A stretch of DNA of 64,000 nt, taken from positions 11,570,177 through 11,634,176 of the forward strand of contig NW_022098004.1 in assembly GCF_002288925.2 (NCBI RefSeq), given 5' to 3'. The position numbers were made by a program, and so were the translations under genes. Position 1 is the first letter of the stretch. Every line of letters begins with the position of its first letter. Source of the stretch: Delphinapterus leucas. Lineage: Eukaryota; Chordata; Mammalia; Artiodactyla; Monodontidae. The notes below the pieces were generated by a model. That model was given only the letters and a program-made list of their open reading frames with translations. It searched no databases and was not told where the DNA came from. Below are positions 41,263 to 54,493 of this stretch, piece by piece.

Positions 41263-43247
41263 ATGGAATTAAGTGACAAAATTAAATTAATATACCTCAA
41301 AAAAAGTAAATTTTCTTCTTCCCTACTGGTAGAAATGGACATTTAACTGTAGTCTTTTTCTGATTTCCTTTCCCCATTACAGGGCCTAGTCATTATCACA
41401 GTGTTACCCAGGGCACTTCTTATCTCATAGATGGAAAGCAGTGGGTTGTTGAGCTTGATTCCTCATTTCTTGCTTTTCTGTTCTTTGGCTCTAAGTTTTC
41501 CAGATTCCATAGCAAAAAGGTAACCCTATCTGTGTTTCTAGGATACTAGGATCTTTATTTGCTGATTCAGTTTATTTATACATGACCCGCTGACTTAGCT
41601 GAACACCCTTCCATAGCCTGATTTAAATAACACAAGGAATGTCAGCATACTAGTATAATATACAGCCTTTAATAAATCATTCAAAATCTGATATTCTCTT
41701 GTGAACACTCTATGTAATTAATAGGTAAAAAAAGAAAAACTAAATAAAAAAGAAAAATGTAATCAAGCAGGTTGACAACCAGCAAAAGATAATTAAAACG
41801 ATCCTGTTGTGTTTCTCCATTTCATCAACATGCAAATGAGATTCATGAAGTTTAATATTGTGTTTCACCAAGAGCCATAGAAATGAATTAAGAATGAAAA
41901 TGAGTCCTACTGATAGAGACTCCTGATGAGTATATAAATTAATGAAAAATATGATTTGATCAAATCAATAACATATTATATATATACATATATACAGAGA
42001 GATTTATTGAACCTCAACAAATGAAACTAAAGATAAATGGTTACATTAAATTTTGTATCTCTTTTGATGGGCCAAATCCTATGAAACCTTATTATAACTC
42101 AAATGGAGTGGTGGTAAATGCTAAACTCTGCTTTACTTTAAAAGGAAATATAAGATAGAAACTTCATTCTAAGGTCAGTGTTGTGATGACAGCATTCCTA
42201 TGGAAAGGACCATTGGTTCAGGATCTGGACTGACCCCCACAGGGCTAGGAAATCCCACTTGCCTGTGGTAAGGGATTCAGAATTGAAAATAGGGAGAGAT
42301 AGTCCAATGTGACAATAACTTTCACTGTAAGGCAAATAAATGTAACAGACAAGAATTATCTACACAAATATATTCAAAGCCCACAAAATTCTCCATTTGA
42401 TACAAGGATCTCAGTTATTACCCTCCAATGATATTCTCACACTAAGAAACACAAAGTTATGGCAATTATACCTAATTTAAAAAAAAGAAACACACATAGA
42501 GGACTGTATCAAATAATATCAGATAAAATTTTTTAAATAAACCCATGCTACAGAGTTAGATATTTATAACATGGACCATATGGCAAAACACACACACACA
42601 CACACACACACACAATCTATTTGTTATGTCCAATGTTCAATGTACTCAAACATTAAACAACAGCACAAAGGATAAGATCAAGGAGTAAAATTAGAAGAAG
42701 TAGCTGCAGCATGTGAGAAGGGAATAATAAATGAGTGAATCACGGTTTTAATAATATATGATGTCAGTGTCTTTTTTTATGGTTGTTAAAAATATTTTCT
42801 TTGTTAGTATTGCCAATCCTCTTTCCATAGAATGCATGAGCAGATGGGTTTTGCCTTAGCATATTATAGAAAGGGATAATAATGATACCTTGTCTTTAAG
42901 TGCAGAGAGTTTTGAAATTCTCTTATATCTATAGCAAGTTGCCATTTAATTATCTGCGCTTTTCTTTAAACATACTCAAGCAATCAAACACAACCTACCT
43001 AAGAGATAGTCAACAATACGAACTGAGTATTCCTAAAGGAGCACGAAAGCTTATTAACTTCCCATTCCTCAACAGGAGAGAAAGTCATGTCATTCATTTC
43101 GAGAATTAACTAAACTTAGGGATGATTACTGTTAAATAACTAGCAACTTTTAAAATCGCTTCTTGCAAACTTCCTTGCTTATCTTGAAATAGAGGGCCAA
43201 TTAAATTTTCATGGCTACTGTATACATAATGATTGTATATTGTTGTA
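41263..43247. other. CNTNAP4 intron 2, no gene recognised
   Basis: AT-rich intron with no nameable large repeat, apart from the (CA)n at 42589-42614. Confidence 0.5.
42589..42614. repeat. (CA)n microsatellite
   Basis: Thirteen uninterrupted CA units. Confidence 0.95.
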
Positions 43248-43345
43248 GAAAAGTATATTTTAGGATCAAGATGGCAGAGTAGGAAGACCCTGAACTCACC
43301 TCCTCCCACACACACACCACAATAACAACTACTTAGAAAGTAACT

Positions 43346-43674
43346 GTCAGGGCTTCCCTGGTGGTGCAGTGGTTAAGAATCCGCCTGCCAATGCAGGAGA
43401 CATGGGTTCGAGCCTGGATCCGGGAAGATCCCACATGCCGCGGAGCAACTAAGCCCGTGCGCCACAACTACTGAGCCTGCGCTCTAGAGCCCGCGAGCCA
43501 CAACTACTGAAGCCTGTGTGCCTAGAGCCCATGCTCTGCAACAAGGGAAGCCACTGCAATGAGAAGCCTGTGCACCACAACGAAGAATAGCCCCCACTTG
43601 CCGCAACTAGAGAAAGACCTCATGCAGCAATGAAGACCCAATGCAGCTAACAATAAATAAATTTATTAAAGAAA
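43346..43674 (+). mobile_element. CHR-1-type SINE nested in the L1 5' UTR
   Basis: GGGCTTCCCTGGTGGTGCAG, GGGTTCGAGCC, repeated GCCACAACTACTGAGCC blocks, and a tail AATAAATAAATTTATTAAAG. Target duplication AGAAAGTAACT at 43335-43345 and 43675-43685. Confidence 0.93.
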
Positions 43675-44541
43675 AGAAAGTAACTATTTATGAGAACAAC
43701 ATGAAGATAAGAAAAGATTTTCCACAACTAAAATATAAAGAAAAAGCCACAACAAGACAGGTAGAAGGGACAGAGATGGAGTCTAGTCAGTAACCCCAGC
43801 ACAGGATCAGTGACCCACAAACATGAGGGAAATCATAGCAACAGAGGTCCTCCGTGAGGGGCATGGTGTTCAAGCCACACATAGGGCTCCCAGCCCAGGG
43901 ATCCTGCACAGGGAAAAAGAGGTCCCAGAAGTCAACCTTTGAAAACCAGCAGGGCGTATGTTTGGAAGAGTCAGAGGGCATTGGAAAACAGAGACTCCAC
44001 TCTTAAAGGGTGTGCAGAAAATCTCACATACTCCAAGTCCCAGTGTAGAGGCAGTAGTTTGAAAGGCACCTGAGTCAGACTCACTTAATGCCCGTGGAGA
44101 GCCTCCCAGAGAGACAGGAGGCAGCTGAGACTCCCCTGGGTAATGAGACACTGGTGGTGGCCATTTTTGGAATCTCCTTCTACTGAGCTGACACCAGCAC
44201 TTGCAAGTGTCATTCTGGAATCCTCTCTCTAGCCTATTAGTGCCAGGAGCCGACAACACCCACCAGTGGGCCCACAACAGCCATGCACCACCAGGTCACA
44301 TAGCCAGCCAGGTTGGGGGTTAGCCCCACCTGCCAGCCCGCCCACAGTAGTGGGCCCTGCCATAACAAAAGGGCACATGCAGCCCACACAGGAGACACCC
44401 CTGGAGCATCTAGGTCTGATGGTCAGAGGGGAGTGTGCTGCTGGCCCAGAGGACATCTCCTATGGAAGACCACTTCAAAAAGACTGGGAGATGTAATGGA
44501 ACTACCTAATACATAGAAATAAACACAGAGAATTAGGGTAA

Positions 44542-44766
44542 ATGAAGAGACAAAGAAATCTGTTCCAAATGAAAGAACAAGACAAAACCTCAGGAAAAGA
44601 ACTAAATGAAACAGAGATAAGTAATCTACCCAATAAAGAATTCAAGATAATGATCATAAAGATGTTCACCAATCTTGGGAGAATGGATGAACAGAGTGAG
44701 AACTTCAACAAAGAGTTAGAAAATTTAAGAAGAAATAAGAGCTGGAGAATAAAACAACTGAAGTAA
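44542..44766 (+). pseudogene. L1 ORF1 remnant
   Basis: A 74-codon open stretch with the heptad-rich, charged character of the L1 ORF1 coiled coil (KELNETEISNLPNKEFKIM, MFTNLGRMDEQSENFNKELE). ORF1 encodes the RNA-binding chaperone of L1 particles. The frame ends early, and the following sequence continues the homology (GGTATCAACGGTAGATTAAA) with stops, so it cannot make the protein. Confidence 0.8.
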
Positions 44767-45276
44767 AAAATACACTAGAGGGTATCAACGGTAGATTAAA
44801 CAATACAGAAGAATGGATCAGTTATCTGGAAGACAGAGTAGTGGAAATCAACCAAACTGAACAGGAAAAAAAAAGTTTTTAATAAAGGTAATTAAGGGAC
44901 CTCTGAGACAACATCAAGCATAGGAACATTCACATTATAGGGTCCCAGAGGAAGAAAAGGGAGAAAAAGGACCAGAGAATTTTTGGAAGAAATAACACCC
45001 AGAAACTTCCCTAACCTGGGGAAGAAAACAGACATCCAGGTCCAGGAAGCACAGAGTCCCAAACAAGATGAACCCAAAGAGGTCCACACCAAGACACATT
45101 ATAACTAAAATGGGAAAATTAAAGATTAAAGTGAGAATCTTAAAAGTAGCAAGAGAAGAGCAACTAGAAGGGAACTCCCATAAGATTATCAGCTGACTTT
45201 TCAGCAGAAACTTTGCAGGTCAGAAGGGAGTGCATGACGTATTCAACGTAATGAAAGGAAAAAAACCTACAACCAA

Positions 45277-45476
45277 GGGACTTCCTTGGCGGTCCAGAGG
45301 TTAAGACTTTGCCTTCCAATGCATGGGGTGTGGGTTCGATCCCTGATTGGGGAGCTAAGATCCCACGTGCCTCACAGCCAAAAAACCAAAACATAAAACA
45401 GAAGCAATATTGTAACAAATTCAATAAAGACTTTAAAAATGGTCCACATCAAAAAATCTTAAAACAAAACAAAAAC
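45277..45476 (+). mobile_element. Older CHR-family SINE nested in the L1
   Basis: GGGACTTCCTTGGCGGTCCA head, GTGGGTTCGATCCCTGATTG box B, GAGCTAAGATCCCACGTGCC, and a 3' part with AACAAATTCAATAAAGACTT. Target duplication CCTACAACCAA at 45266-45276 and 45477-45487. This subtype is shared more widely among cetartiodactyls than CHR-2, to my knowledge. Confidence 0.9.
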
Positions 45477-46361
45477 CCTACAACCAAGAATACTCTACCC
45501 AGCAAGGTTATCATTCAAGTTTGAAGGACAGGTAGAGTTTGGCAGAGACGCAAAAGCTAAGAGTTCAGCACCACTACACTGGCCTTATAAGAAATGTTAA
45601 AGGGACTTCTAAGAAGAAAAGAAAAAGCCACAACTAGAAATAAGAAAATTACAAAAGGAAAAAATCTCACTGGTAAAGATAAACATATAGTAAAGGTAGT
45701 GGATCAACCACTTATAAAGCTAGTAGGAAAGTTACAAGACAAAAGTAGTAAAATCATCTGTATCTACAATAAGTATTTAAGGGATACACAAAATAAAAAG
45801 ATACAAAACATGATGTCAAAAACATAAAATGTGGTGGAGGGACTAAAAACATAGAGTTATTAGAATGTGTTCGAGCTTAAGAGATCATCAAATTAAAATA
45901 GATACCTATATATAATAAATAATTATATATGAACCTCATAGAACCAAAAACCAAAAACCTATAACACATACACACAAAAAAAGAGGAAAAAATCCAAATA
46001 TAACATTAAAGACAATCATCATATCAGAAGGGAAGAGAACAAGAAAAGAAGAAAGAACAGAGAAGAACTACAAATATAACCAGAAAACAATTAACAAAAT
46101 GGCAATAAGTACATTCCTATCAATAATTACTTTAAATGAAAATGGACTAAATGCTCCAGTCAAAAGACATACAGTAGCTGAATAGATTTAAAAAGAAAAA
46201 AGACCCATATATATGCTGCCTACAAAAGACTCCTTGCAAACCTAAAGACACTCACAGATTAAAAGTGAGGTGATGGAAAAAGAAATTCCATGCAAATGGA
46301 AATAGAAAGCTGAGTTAGCAGTAATTATATCAGACAAAACAGACTTTAAAACAAAGATTGT

Positions 46362-46560
46362 GGGCTTCCCTGGTGGCGCAGTGGTTGAGAGTCTGCCTGC
46401 CGATGCAGGGGACACGGGTTCGTGCCCCAGTCTGGGAGGATCCCACATGCCACGGAGCGGCTAGGCCCATGAGCCATGGCCGCTGAGCCTGTGTGTCCGG
46501 AGCCTGTGCTCCGCAACAGGAGAGGCCACAACAGTGAGAGGCCCGTGTACCACAAAAAAA
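46362..46560 (+). mobile_element. CHR-2-type SINE nested in the L1
   Basis: GGGCTTCCCTGGTGGCGCAG head, GGGTTCGTGCCCCAG, CCCACATGCCACGGAGCGG, poly-A. Target duplication AAAGATTGT at 46353-46361 and 46561-46569. Confidence 0.94.
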
Positions 46561-47543
46561 AAAGATTGTAATGAGACACAAAGAAGGACATTACAAAATG
46601 CTAAAGGGATCAACCCAACAAAGACATAACACTTGTAAATATATATGCACCCAACATAGGAGCACATCCATATATAAAGCAAATATTAACAAGCATAAAG
46701 GGAGATATTGACAGTAATACAATAACAGTAAAGGACTTTAACACTCCACTTACGTCAATGGACTGATCATCCAAATGGAAACACTGACCTTAAATGACAC
46801 ATTAGACAAGATGGATTGATATATACAGCACATCTCATCCCAAAATAACAGAATATACATTATCTTCAAGTGCACATGGAACATTCTCCAAGACAGATCA
46901 CAAGCTAGGGCACAAGAAAACATCTCAGTAAATTTAAGAAAACTGACACCATATCAAGCATCTTTTCTGACCATATGAGTATGAGACTAGAAATTAACTA
47001 CAAGAAAAAAAACTAGAAAAAACATAAACACTGGAGTCTAAACAATATGCTACCAAACCACCAATGGGTCATTGAAGAAATCAAAGAGGAAATTTAAAAA
47101 TACCCTGAGAAAAATGAAAATGGAAATCCATGGCAATACAGGCCTACCTCAGTAAACAAGAAAAATGTCAAATAGACAACCTGAACTTACACAAAAAGGA
47201 AGTAGAAAAAGAAGAAAAGAGCCCAAAGTTAGCAGAAGGAAATAATAAAGAGCAGAGCAGTAATTAAAACAAACAAAAAAAGAAACCAAGAAAAAAAAAG
47301 ACCAATGAAAAAAAGAACTGAGTTTTTTGACAAGATAAACAAAATTGATAAACCTCTAGCTAGACTCACCAAGAAAAAAAGAAGAACCAAATAAATAAAA
47401 TCAGAAACGAAAGAGGGAAAGTTACAACCAACACCACAGAAATACACAGGATCATAAGAGATCACCACAAATAATTACACAACAAAAAACTGTATAGCAT
47501 AGAAAAAAATGGATAAATTTCTAGAAACATACCATCTTTAAGA

Positions 47544-47753
47544 ATGAATCAGGAAGAAACAGAAAATCTGAACAGACCAATTACTAGTAATGAAATTGAA
47601 TCAGTAATCAAAAAACTCCCAACAAACAAAAGTCCAGGACTAGACAGCTTCACAGGTGAATTCCACCAAACATTTAAAGAAGAGTTAACATCTATCATTC
47701 TCAAACTATTCCAAAAAATTGAAGAGGAAGGAATACTTCGAAACTCAGTCTAA
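47544..47753 (+). pseudogene. L1 ORF2 reverse-transcriptase remnant
   Basis: A 69-codon stretch matching the L1 ORF2 segment just before the reverse-transcriptase core ([39 protein letters not shown]). It ends in a stop. The YADD catalytic region was not found downstream, where homology jumps to the C-terminal part, so the enzyme is lost. Confidence 0.85.
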
Positions 47754-49644
47754 AAGGCCAGCATCGCCATGATACCAAAACTAGACAAGGACACCACACA
47801 CACACACACAAAATTACGGGCCAATATCACTGATGACCATGGATGCAAAAATCACAATATACAATGCATTAAAAAGGATCATATGCCATGATCAAGTGGG
47901 ATTTATCCTAAGGATGCAAAAATGGCTCAATACCTGCAAATCAACTGATGTGACAAACCATGTTATATGGTCAATTAATGTACAACAAGGAAGGCAAGAA
48001 TATACAATGGGGAAAAGACAGCCTCTGCAATAAATGGTGTTGGAAAAATCAGACTACATGCAAAAGAATCAAACTGGACTACTTTCTCACACCATATACA
48101 AAAATAAACTCAAAATGGATTAAATACTTCAATGTAAGATCTGAAACCATAAAACTTCTAGAACAAAACATAGGCAGTATGCCCTTTGATATTGGTCTTA
48201 GCAATATATTTTTGGATCCCTCTCCTCAAGCAAGAGAAACAAAACCAAAAATAAACAAATGAGACCTAATCAGACTAAAAAGTTTCTGCACAGTGAAGAA
48301 AACCATCAACAAAACAAACAGGTAGCCTACTGAATGGGAGAAGATATCTGCAAGTGACATATTCGAATAGGGTTTAATATCCAAAATATACAAAGAACTC
48401 ATACAGCTCAATATCATAAAAACAACCAATTCAATTTAAAAATTGGCAGAGGACCTGAATAGACATTTTTTCAAAGAATACATAGAAATGGCCATCAGAC
48501 ACCTGAAAACAGGCTCAACACCACTCATCACCAGGGAAATGCAAATCAAAACCACAGTGAGATGTATCTCACACCTGTCAGAATGGCTATCATCCAAAAG
48601 GCAAGAAATAACAACTGTCTGCAAGGATGTAGAGAAAGAGGAACCCTGGTGCACTGCTGGTGGGATTAACTGGTGCAGCTGCTATGGAAAACAGTATGGA
48701 GGTTACTCAAAAAATTAAAAACAGAAATACTATAAGGTCCAGCAATTTCACTTCTGGGTATTTACCCCAAGAAAATAAAAACATTAATTCAAAAAGATAT
48801 ATGCACTCCTATGTTCATTGCAGCATTATTTACAATAGCCAGGGTATGGAAGCAACTTAAGTGTCCTCTGTAGATGAATGGATGAAGAAGATGTGGTATA
48901 TACATATACAGTGGAATGTTTATTTTTCATTAAAAAAATAAAATCTTGCCATTTGCGACAACTTAGATGGATCTAGAGGGTATTATGCTAAGTGAAATAA
49001 GTCAGAGAAAGACAAACCCGTATGATTGCACTTATATCTGGAATCTAAAAAACAAACAAAACAGAATGAAATTAGATACACAGAACTAACAACAAAGATA
49101 CAGAGAACAAAGAGGTGGTTATCAGAGGAGGAGGGTTGAGCGGATGAGTAAAATAGGTGAAGGGAATTAGGAGGTACAAACCTCCAGTTATAAGATAAAT
49201 AAGTCATGGGATGTAATATACAGCATAAGGAATACGGTTAATAATACCGTAATATCTTTATATGGTTACTAGACATAACATGGTGATCACTTCACAGTGT
49301 ATTTAAATGTCAAACCAATATATTGTACACCTAAAACTAAAATTATATGGTATATCAACTATATTTCAATTAAAAAATAAAAAAATTCTAAAGAAAAGTT
49401 TATTTTATAAGATCCATTAAAAAAATCGCCAGATTTAGGGAATTCAATTATTTGGGCACTAAAATGATGATACAAGAGATCTCGGAACAGGTGCGAGCCT
49501 TTGCCATTCTAGAGCCAATCCTAACTGTCATGAACATCCCATCAGTTTCTGCCATTTGCTTATTAAGAAATCTATTACCTTTTACAATATATCACTTAAC
49601 AATGATTTTACTAAAAGAGAATGGAAGATGAATGAGATTCGTCA

Positions 49645-50229
<585 letters not shown>

Positions 50230-51336
50230 AAAAAAAAAAAATAAGGAGAAACAAAAACTCCTTTTAAATCAGTTAGAAAACACCCTAGAAAAAATGACAT
50301 AAGGCTAGACCAGAGAGTTCACAGCACAGAACCGCTATTAAATGATGATCAAACTCAAAGTGTAAATTAACACTACAATTAGATACTATTTTACAAACAG
50401 CAGACCAGCAAGATTTAATAAGTCTGACAACACCAGATGGTCCAGATAATGTGGGCCAAGAGAAACTCCAACATCCTGCTAGTGGGAGTGTAAAGGCGAG
50501 CACCTACTTTTAAAAAACCATTTGTCATCAGCTTGCATATTTGACCTTCTGTACCCCATGGTCCATTGATATGTATTTCCTCCTGGGCAGAGCCTCCCTA
50601 TGATGAACTGCTGGTCTCAAGAAGCTTTGCCTTCTAGGTGTTATACAAATACTAGTGTTTATTGTGTGCCATAAGAAAAAAAGTTGAGAAGCATTAACCT
50701 AGAGCAACTCTTGTATTTGTGCACAGGGAGATGTGTGCGATTTCTAGCAACAATGTTCATGATAGCAAAAATTGATTAACAATCCGAACATTTATTGATC
50801 AAAGAAGAGATCAATAAATCATAGTACTTTTCACAATGAAATAACATACAGCAGGAAAAAGAACTACACCAACATACACCAAAAAATCAATAAAATAAAA
50901 TAACAAGGTTGGATCTTAGAAATAAAATATTTAATGAAAAAAGTTATAGAAGACCATATAATATATGTTGATAGTTTTGAGAATCTTAAAAACAAGCAAA
51001 GCTAAGTAATACATTATTTAGGGACACATGTGACTAGGAAAGAAAACTATTTAAAAAATCAAACAGGGTTTCCCTGGTGGTGCAGTGGTTGAGAGTCCGC
51101 CTGCCGATGCAGGGGACACAGGTTTGTGCCCCCGGTCCAGGAAGATCCCACATGCCGTGGAGCGGCTGGGCCCTTGAGCCATGGCCGCTGAGCCTGCGCG
51201 TCCGCAGCCTGTGCTCCGCAACGGGAGAGGCCACAACAGTAAGAGGCCCACGTACCACAAAAAAAAAAACCAAAACAAAACAAAGAAATGAAAAGCTTAG
51301 AATTCAGGATAGTGGTTACTTCTCAAGGAAGGCAAT
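50230..51336 (+). mobile_element. Old L1 3' part, interrupted by a SINE
   Basis: Weak but ordered L1M similarity: ACTCCAACATCCTGCTAGTG followed by GGAGTGTAAA, ACAATGTTCATGATAGC, AATACATTATTTAGGGACAC, and, after the SINE, GGATAGTGGTTACTTCTCAA. No coding capacity. Confidence 0.55.
51066..51269 (+). mobile_element. CHR-2-type SINE
   Basis: GGTTTCCCTGGTGGTGCAGT head, CAGGTTTGTGCCCCCGGTCC, ATGCCGTGGAGCGGCTGGG, CACGTACCAC and poly-A. Target duplication unclear because of the A-rich right flank. Inserted in an old L1. Confidence 0.93.
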
Positions 51337-51410
51337 GTGTGTGTGCGTGTGTGTGTGTATACATACACATACCTGTATGTGTATATGAATAGGTATGTAA
51401 GGATATATAT
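51337..51410. repeat. (TG)n/(TA) simple repeat
   Basis: TGTGTGTGCGTGTGTGTGTG followed by TATACATACACATACCTG-type alternating bases. Low-complexity and likely length-variable. Confidence 0.9.
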
Positions 51411-52034
51411 GAAAGTATATACATGTCTTATCTATCCTATTATGTATATCACATATCCAATCAAAAGTAAGGCACAAAGAGTGAGGAAAAGTATAAGAAC
51501 CGTCTCATGTTGACCATGATATCTATACACGCTTATTTTATTCAGCTAATTCTTCATTTCATGCAATCTTCAGATTTTCACTTTATACAATTATTAAGTT
51601 GTTGCCATTTTTGCTCTAATCAGAAAATATTTCTCTTATATTTAGGATTTAACATACATTGGTAATTAAAAATCATGCAGGATTATTGTCCCATTTTTAA
51701 ATTAACAATAAACATTTTAAATAAATCCAGGAATTATCTGGATTCATCTGAAATTTTATGAAGCCTATGCTTCTTGAACATAGGTTTTTATAAAATAGTC
51801 ACTATCAGTTTTACTGCTTAACTATTCAAACTACAATATTTTTCTGCAGTCCTGCCATTTGAAATATGTACTTTTTCTTAAAGTTAAAGGTTTAAATTAT
51901 AAGTGGTAAGTAAAAATTTACCAACTTAACATTTGATTGCCTTTCAAAAGAATTTGCTAAAGGTAGCGTTTTGTTTTTTAAGATTGTCTCATTTTCATTT
52001 AAAGTCCCCTTTTTCTTCTTTCACACCTTAAACT
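51411..52034. other. CNTNAP4 intron 1, unrecognised
   Basis: AT-rich, no nameable element. Confidence 0.5.
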
Positions 52035-52042
52035 CTTTAGCT

Positions 52043-52382
52043 CAGCGGTCCCCAAACTTTCTGGCACCAGGGACCAGTTTCATGGTAGACAATTTTTCCA
52101 CAATTGTGGGGGGATGGTTTCAGGTTGATTCAAGCGCATCACATTTACTGTGCACTTCATTTCTATTATTATTACATTGTAATATATAATGAAATAATTA
52201 TACAGCTCACCATAATGCTGACAGGAGGTGGAGCTCAGGCGGTAATGCAAGCGATGGGGAGCGGCTGTAAGTACAGATGCAGCTATGCTTGTTTGCCTGC
52301 AGCTCACCTCCTGCTGTGCAGCCTGGTTCCTAACAGACCACGGACTGCTACCAGCCTGTGGCGTGGGGGTTGGGGACCCCTG
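52043..52382. mobile_element. hAT-Charlie MITE (MER1-type)
   Basis: Terminal inverted repeats CAGCGGTCCCCAAAC and GGTTGGGGACCCCTG, internal GGCACCAGGGACCAGTTTCA, GACAGGAGGTGGAGCTCAGG, CTCACCTCCTGCTGTGCAGC. A perfect 8-bp target duplication CTTTAGCT (52035-52042 and 52383-52390) is the hAT hallmark. An AT-rich centre replaces the usual internal sequence. No transposase. Confidence 0.93.
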
Positions 52383-52390
52383 CTTTAGCT

Positions 52391-53115
52391 GGCTCTTAAA
52401 AAAGACTTGATAACTGGCCCACAGTTCCTGCATGTCTATTGACTGGCTTAAGTACTGACACTCAATCTAGTTGTAATTCAAGTGTTAAGAAGTGTGGACA
52501 TAAAAAGACATAACAATCCATGAAGTGCTGAAGGGAATTCTGATTACACCCAATCACAAGCCACAACCAAAATGCTTTAGTACGCTGTGGAAGTTATGAT
52601 GTGTGTGTTAGCGTGAGCAAATGAGCACATTATCTATATTGCGGGGGGTGCATTTGTGGGTGTGTGTCTACCAAAACTACAATCATTTTTGAATCATTAT
52701 GAGTATTCAGGTATAAGTGTGACCCAACAAGGCTGTTTAACTGCAATTCACAATCAATTATGCAGATTCAAATCAATGTTTCCGATGTAAAATGCCTCTT
52801 TAGTGCAATCACTCTAGAGGGCGTATATTTATTGCACATTTGTTTTTGCCACTATAAATTGAGACTCAATACTGTTTTATTTTTAGCTTAAAAAGAATGG
52901 GATTAATCTAAGAGAAGGGGTGCTTATTCCACTTGTGAGAAGAGGGACACGTGATACGGGAAAGAGGTCGGCAGGGGACACGGGTTGGGGGAGGACAGAT
53001 GGGGGCTTCTGGTGTTTGGTAAAGTTCTAGCTGTAGGTCTGAGTGGTGGTTACATTTCCCCCCAATCTGTGGTATGTTTACTTAGCAGCAGGATATTCTA
53101 AAGTTATTCTTACAA
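52391..53115. other. CNTNAP4 intron 1, unrecognised
   Basis: Includes purine-rich GGGG stretches near 52915-53010. No gene was recognised. Confidence 0.5.
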
Positions 53116-53280
53116 AGAACTAATAATAGTGAACACATTCAGTGAGCACTCTCTGCTAAGAACTTACAGCCATTCAACACGTAGTTACCAATCTTTACCA
53201 CTCCTCTTTGAGGTACTGATATTATTTTACAGATGAGGTAAAATTGAGTCACAGAGTTTGGTTAATTTGCTCATCTCATT
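53116..53280 (-). repeat. MIR SINE
   Basis: Reverse-orientation MIR order: TTCAGTGAGCACTCTCTGCT, then TATTATTTTACAGATGAGGT, AAAATTGAGTCACAGAG. Confidence 0.7.
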
Positions 53281-53621
53281 GTGATGGGACCATGATGTTT
53301 ATAAAGTGAGTTGGGGTCCAGAATCTAGTAAGTAAGAACACCAGGACTATAATCACTATTTCTTTAGGTTTGGAGTACAGGAATTTCATCAGACACCATA
53401 ATGACATGAACAAAATACCTCTAAAGAAAAAATACCTCTCAAGAAGGTACACACTCCAATTCCAGGTTTGCCAAGCTATTTGTTTATTACCAATTTGATC
53501 TGCAATAGTCTTAACACCAGGGGAGGGGGATCTCAGCAATAATGAGTCTGGAGCGAGTAAAACGGATATTTCCCTCTAGACATTAATGAAATTGTATTCT
53601 GGATTAAGAATCAGTCTCCTG

Positions 53622-53922
53622 GGACTTCCTTGGTGGTGCAGTGGTTAAGAATCTGCCTGCCAATGCAGGGGACACGGGTTCGAGCCCTGATCTGGGAAGA
53701 TCCCACATGCCACGGAGCAACTAAGCCCGTGAGCCACAACTACTGAAGCCCACGCGCCTAGAGCCCGTGCTCCCAAGGAGAGAAGCCACCATGAGAAGCC
53801 CGTGCACTGTAATGAAGAGTAGAGACCCCCTCCCCCGCTCACCACAACTAGAGAAAGCCCATGCGCAGCAACAAAGACTCAATGCAGCCAACAATTAATT
53901 AATTAATTAAAAAAAAAAAAAA
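53622..53922 (+). mobile_element. CHR-1-type SINE
   Basis: GGACTTCCTTGGTGGTGCAG head, GGGTTCGAGCCCTGATC, GCCACAACTACTGAAGCCC, GAGAAAGCCCATGCGCAGC, then (TTAA)n and poly-A. A long 16-bp target duplication AAGAATCAGTCTCCTG (53606-53621 and 53923-53938) is perfect. Confidence 0.95.
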
Positions 53923-54011
53923 AAGAATCAGTCTCCTGTGAATTTCATTCCAGAAAACCAGATTTCTCTGACTGTACCAGTTAAAGCAGTAAAATTCAGC
54001 TTCTGGTCTTG

Positions 54012-54233
54012 CAAAGCTGAGAACCATAAGCGGGGCTGATTTCCCTCCCCCGCCCAGGGAACACTTAGCAATATCTGGAGACACTTTGGTCATCACAACT
54101 TGGGGGTACTACTGGAATCTAGTGGGTGGAGGCCAGGGATGCTGCTAAACACCTTACAGTGCCCAGGGTGGCACCCCACAACCAAAAATTATCCAGGCCC
54201 AAATGTCAACAGTGCAGCCATTGAGAAACCCTA
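54012..54233 (+). mobile_element. hAT-Charlie MITE (MER5-type)
   Basis: Ordered MER5 text: CAATATCTGGAGACACTTTG, GTCATCACAACTTGGGGGTA, GGAATCTAGTGGGTGGAGGC, CAGGGATGCTGCTAAACACC, CCACAACCAAAAATTATCCA, ATTGAGAAACCCT. Non-coding. Confidence 0.88.
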
Positions 54234-54390
54234 CCCTACACTCTAGTAAAAGCAGCCCAATGAACTAGTTTTCTCCTGGACTAATCCCCCAGCTAGACGC
54301 TCAACTTCCTCTCAAATTTCAGTGATTGTTCTACTTTACCACTATTCAGAGTGTATAAATATACAGGCATTTAAGGAAGGAGCTTTTCAA

Positions 54391-54416
54391 AGCTGAAATA
54401 ATATATTATTTCAGCT
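54391..54416. other. Perfect 26-bp palindrome
   Basis: AGCTGAAATAATA is followed directly by its exact reverse complement TATTATTTCAGCT, with no spacer. Confidence 0.95.
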
Positions 54417-54469
54417 CAAAACATAATTGTATTTTTTAATTAAGTACTATATCAGATCATCATACTATC

Positions 54470-54493
54470 CTGGTCCCTTCACCAAGGGACCAG
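54470..54493. other. Perfect 10-bp stem, 4-nt loop
   Basis: CTGGTCCCTT and AAGGGACCAG flank the loop CACC. It sits at the left edge of the AT-rich tract. Confidence 0.93.

Larger units (their letters stand above)
43263..49392 (+). mobile_element. Nearly complete, decayed L1 with nested SINEs
   Basis: Starts with the L1 5' UTR opening (CAAGATGGCAGAGTAGGAAG) and runs through ORF1 and ORF2 remnants to an L1 3' UTR and A-rich tail (TATATTTCAATTAAAAAATA). A 15-bp target duplication flanks it: GAAAAGTATATTTTA at 43248-43262 and GAAAAGTTTATTTTA at 49393-49407, one mismatch. Stops and internal deletions (for example between the reverse-transcriptase start near 47.5-48.0 kb and the ORF2 C-terminal part at 48.0 kb onward) leave it dead. 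Three SINEs are inserted in it. It is antisense to CNTNAP4 and ends about 290 bp from exon 2. Confidence 0.9.
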
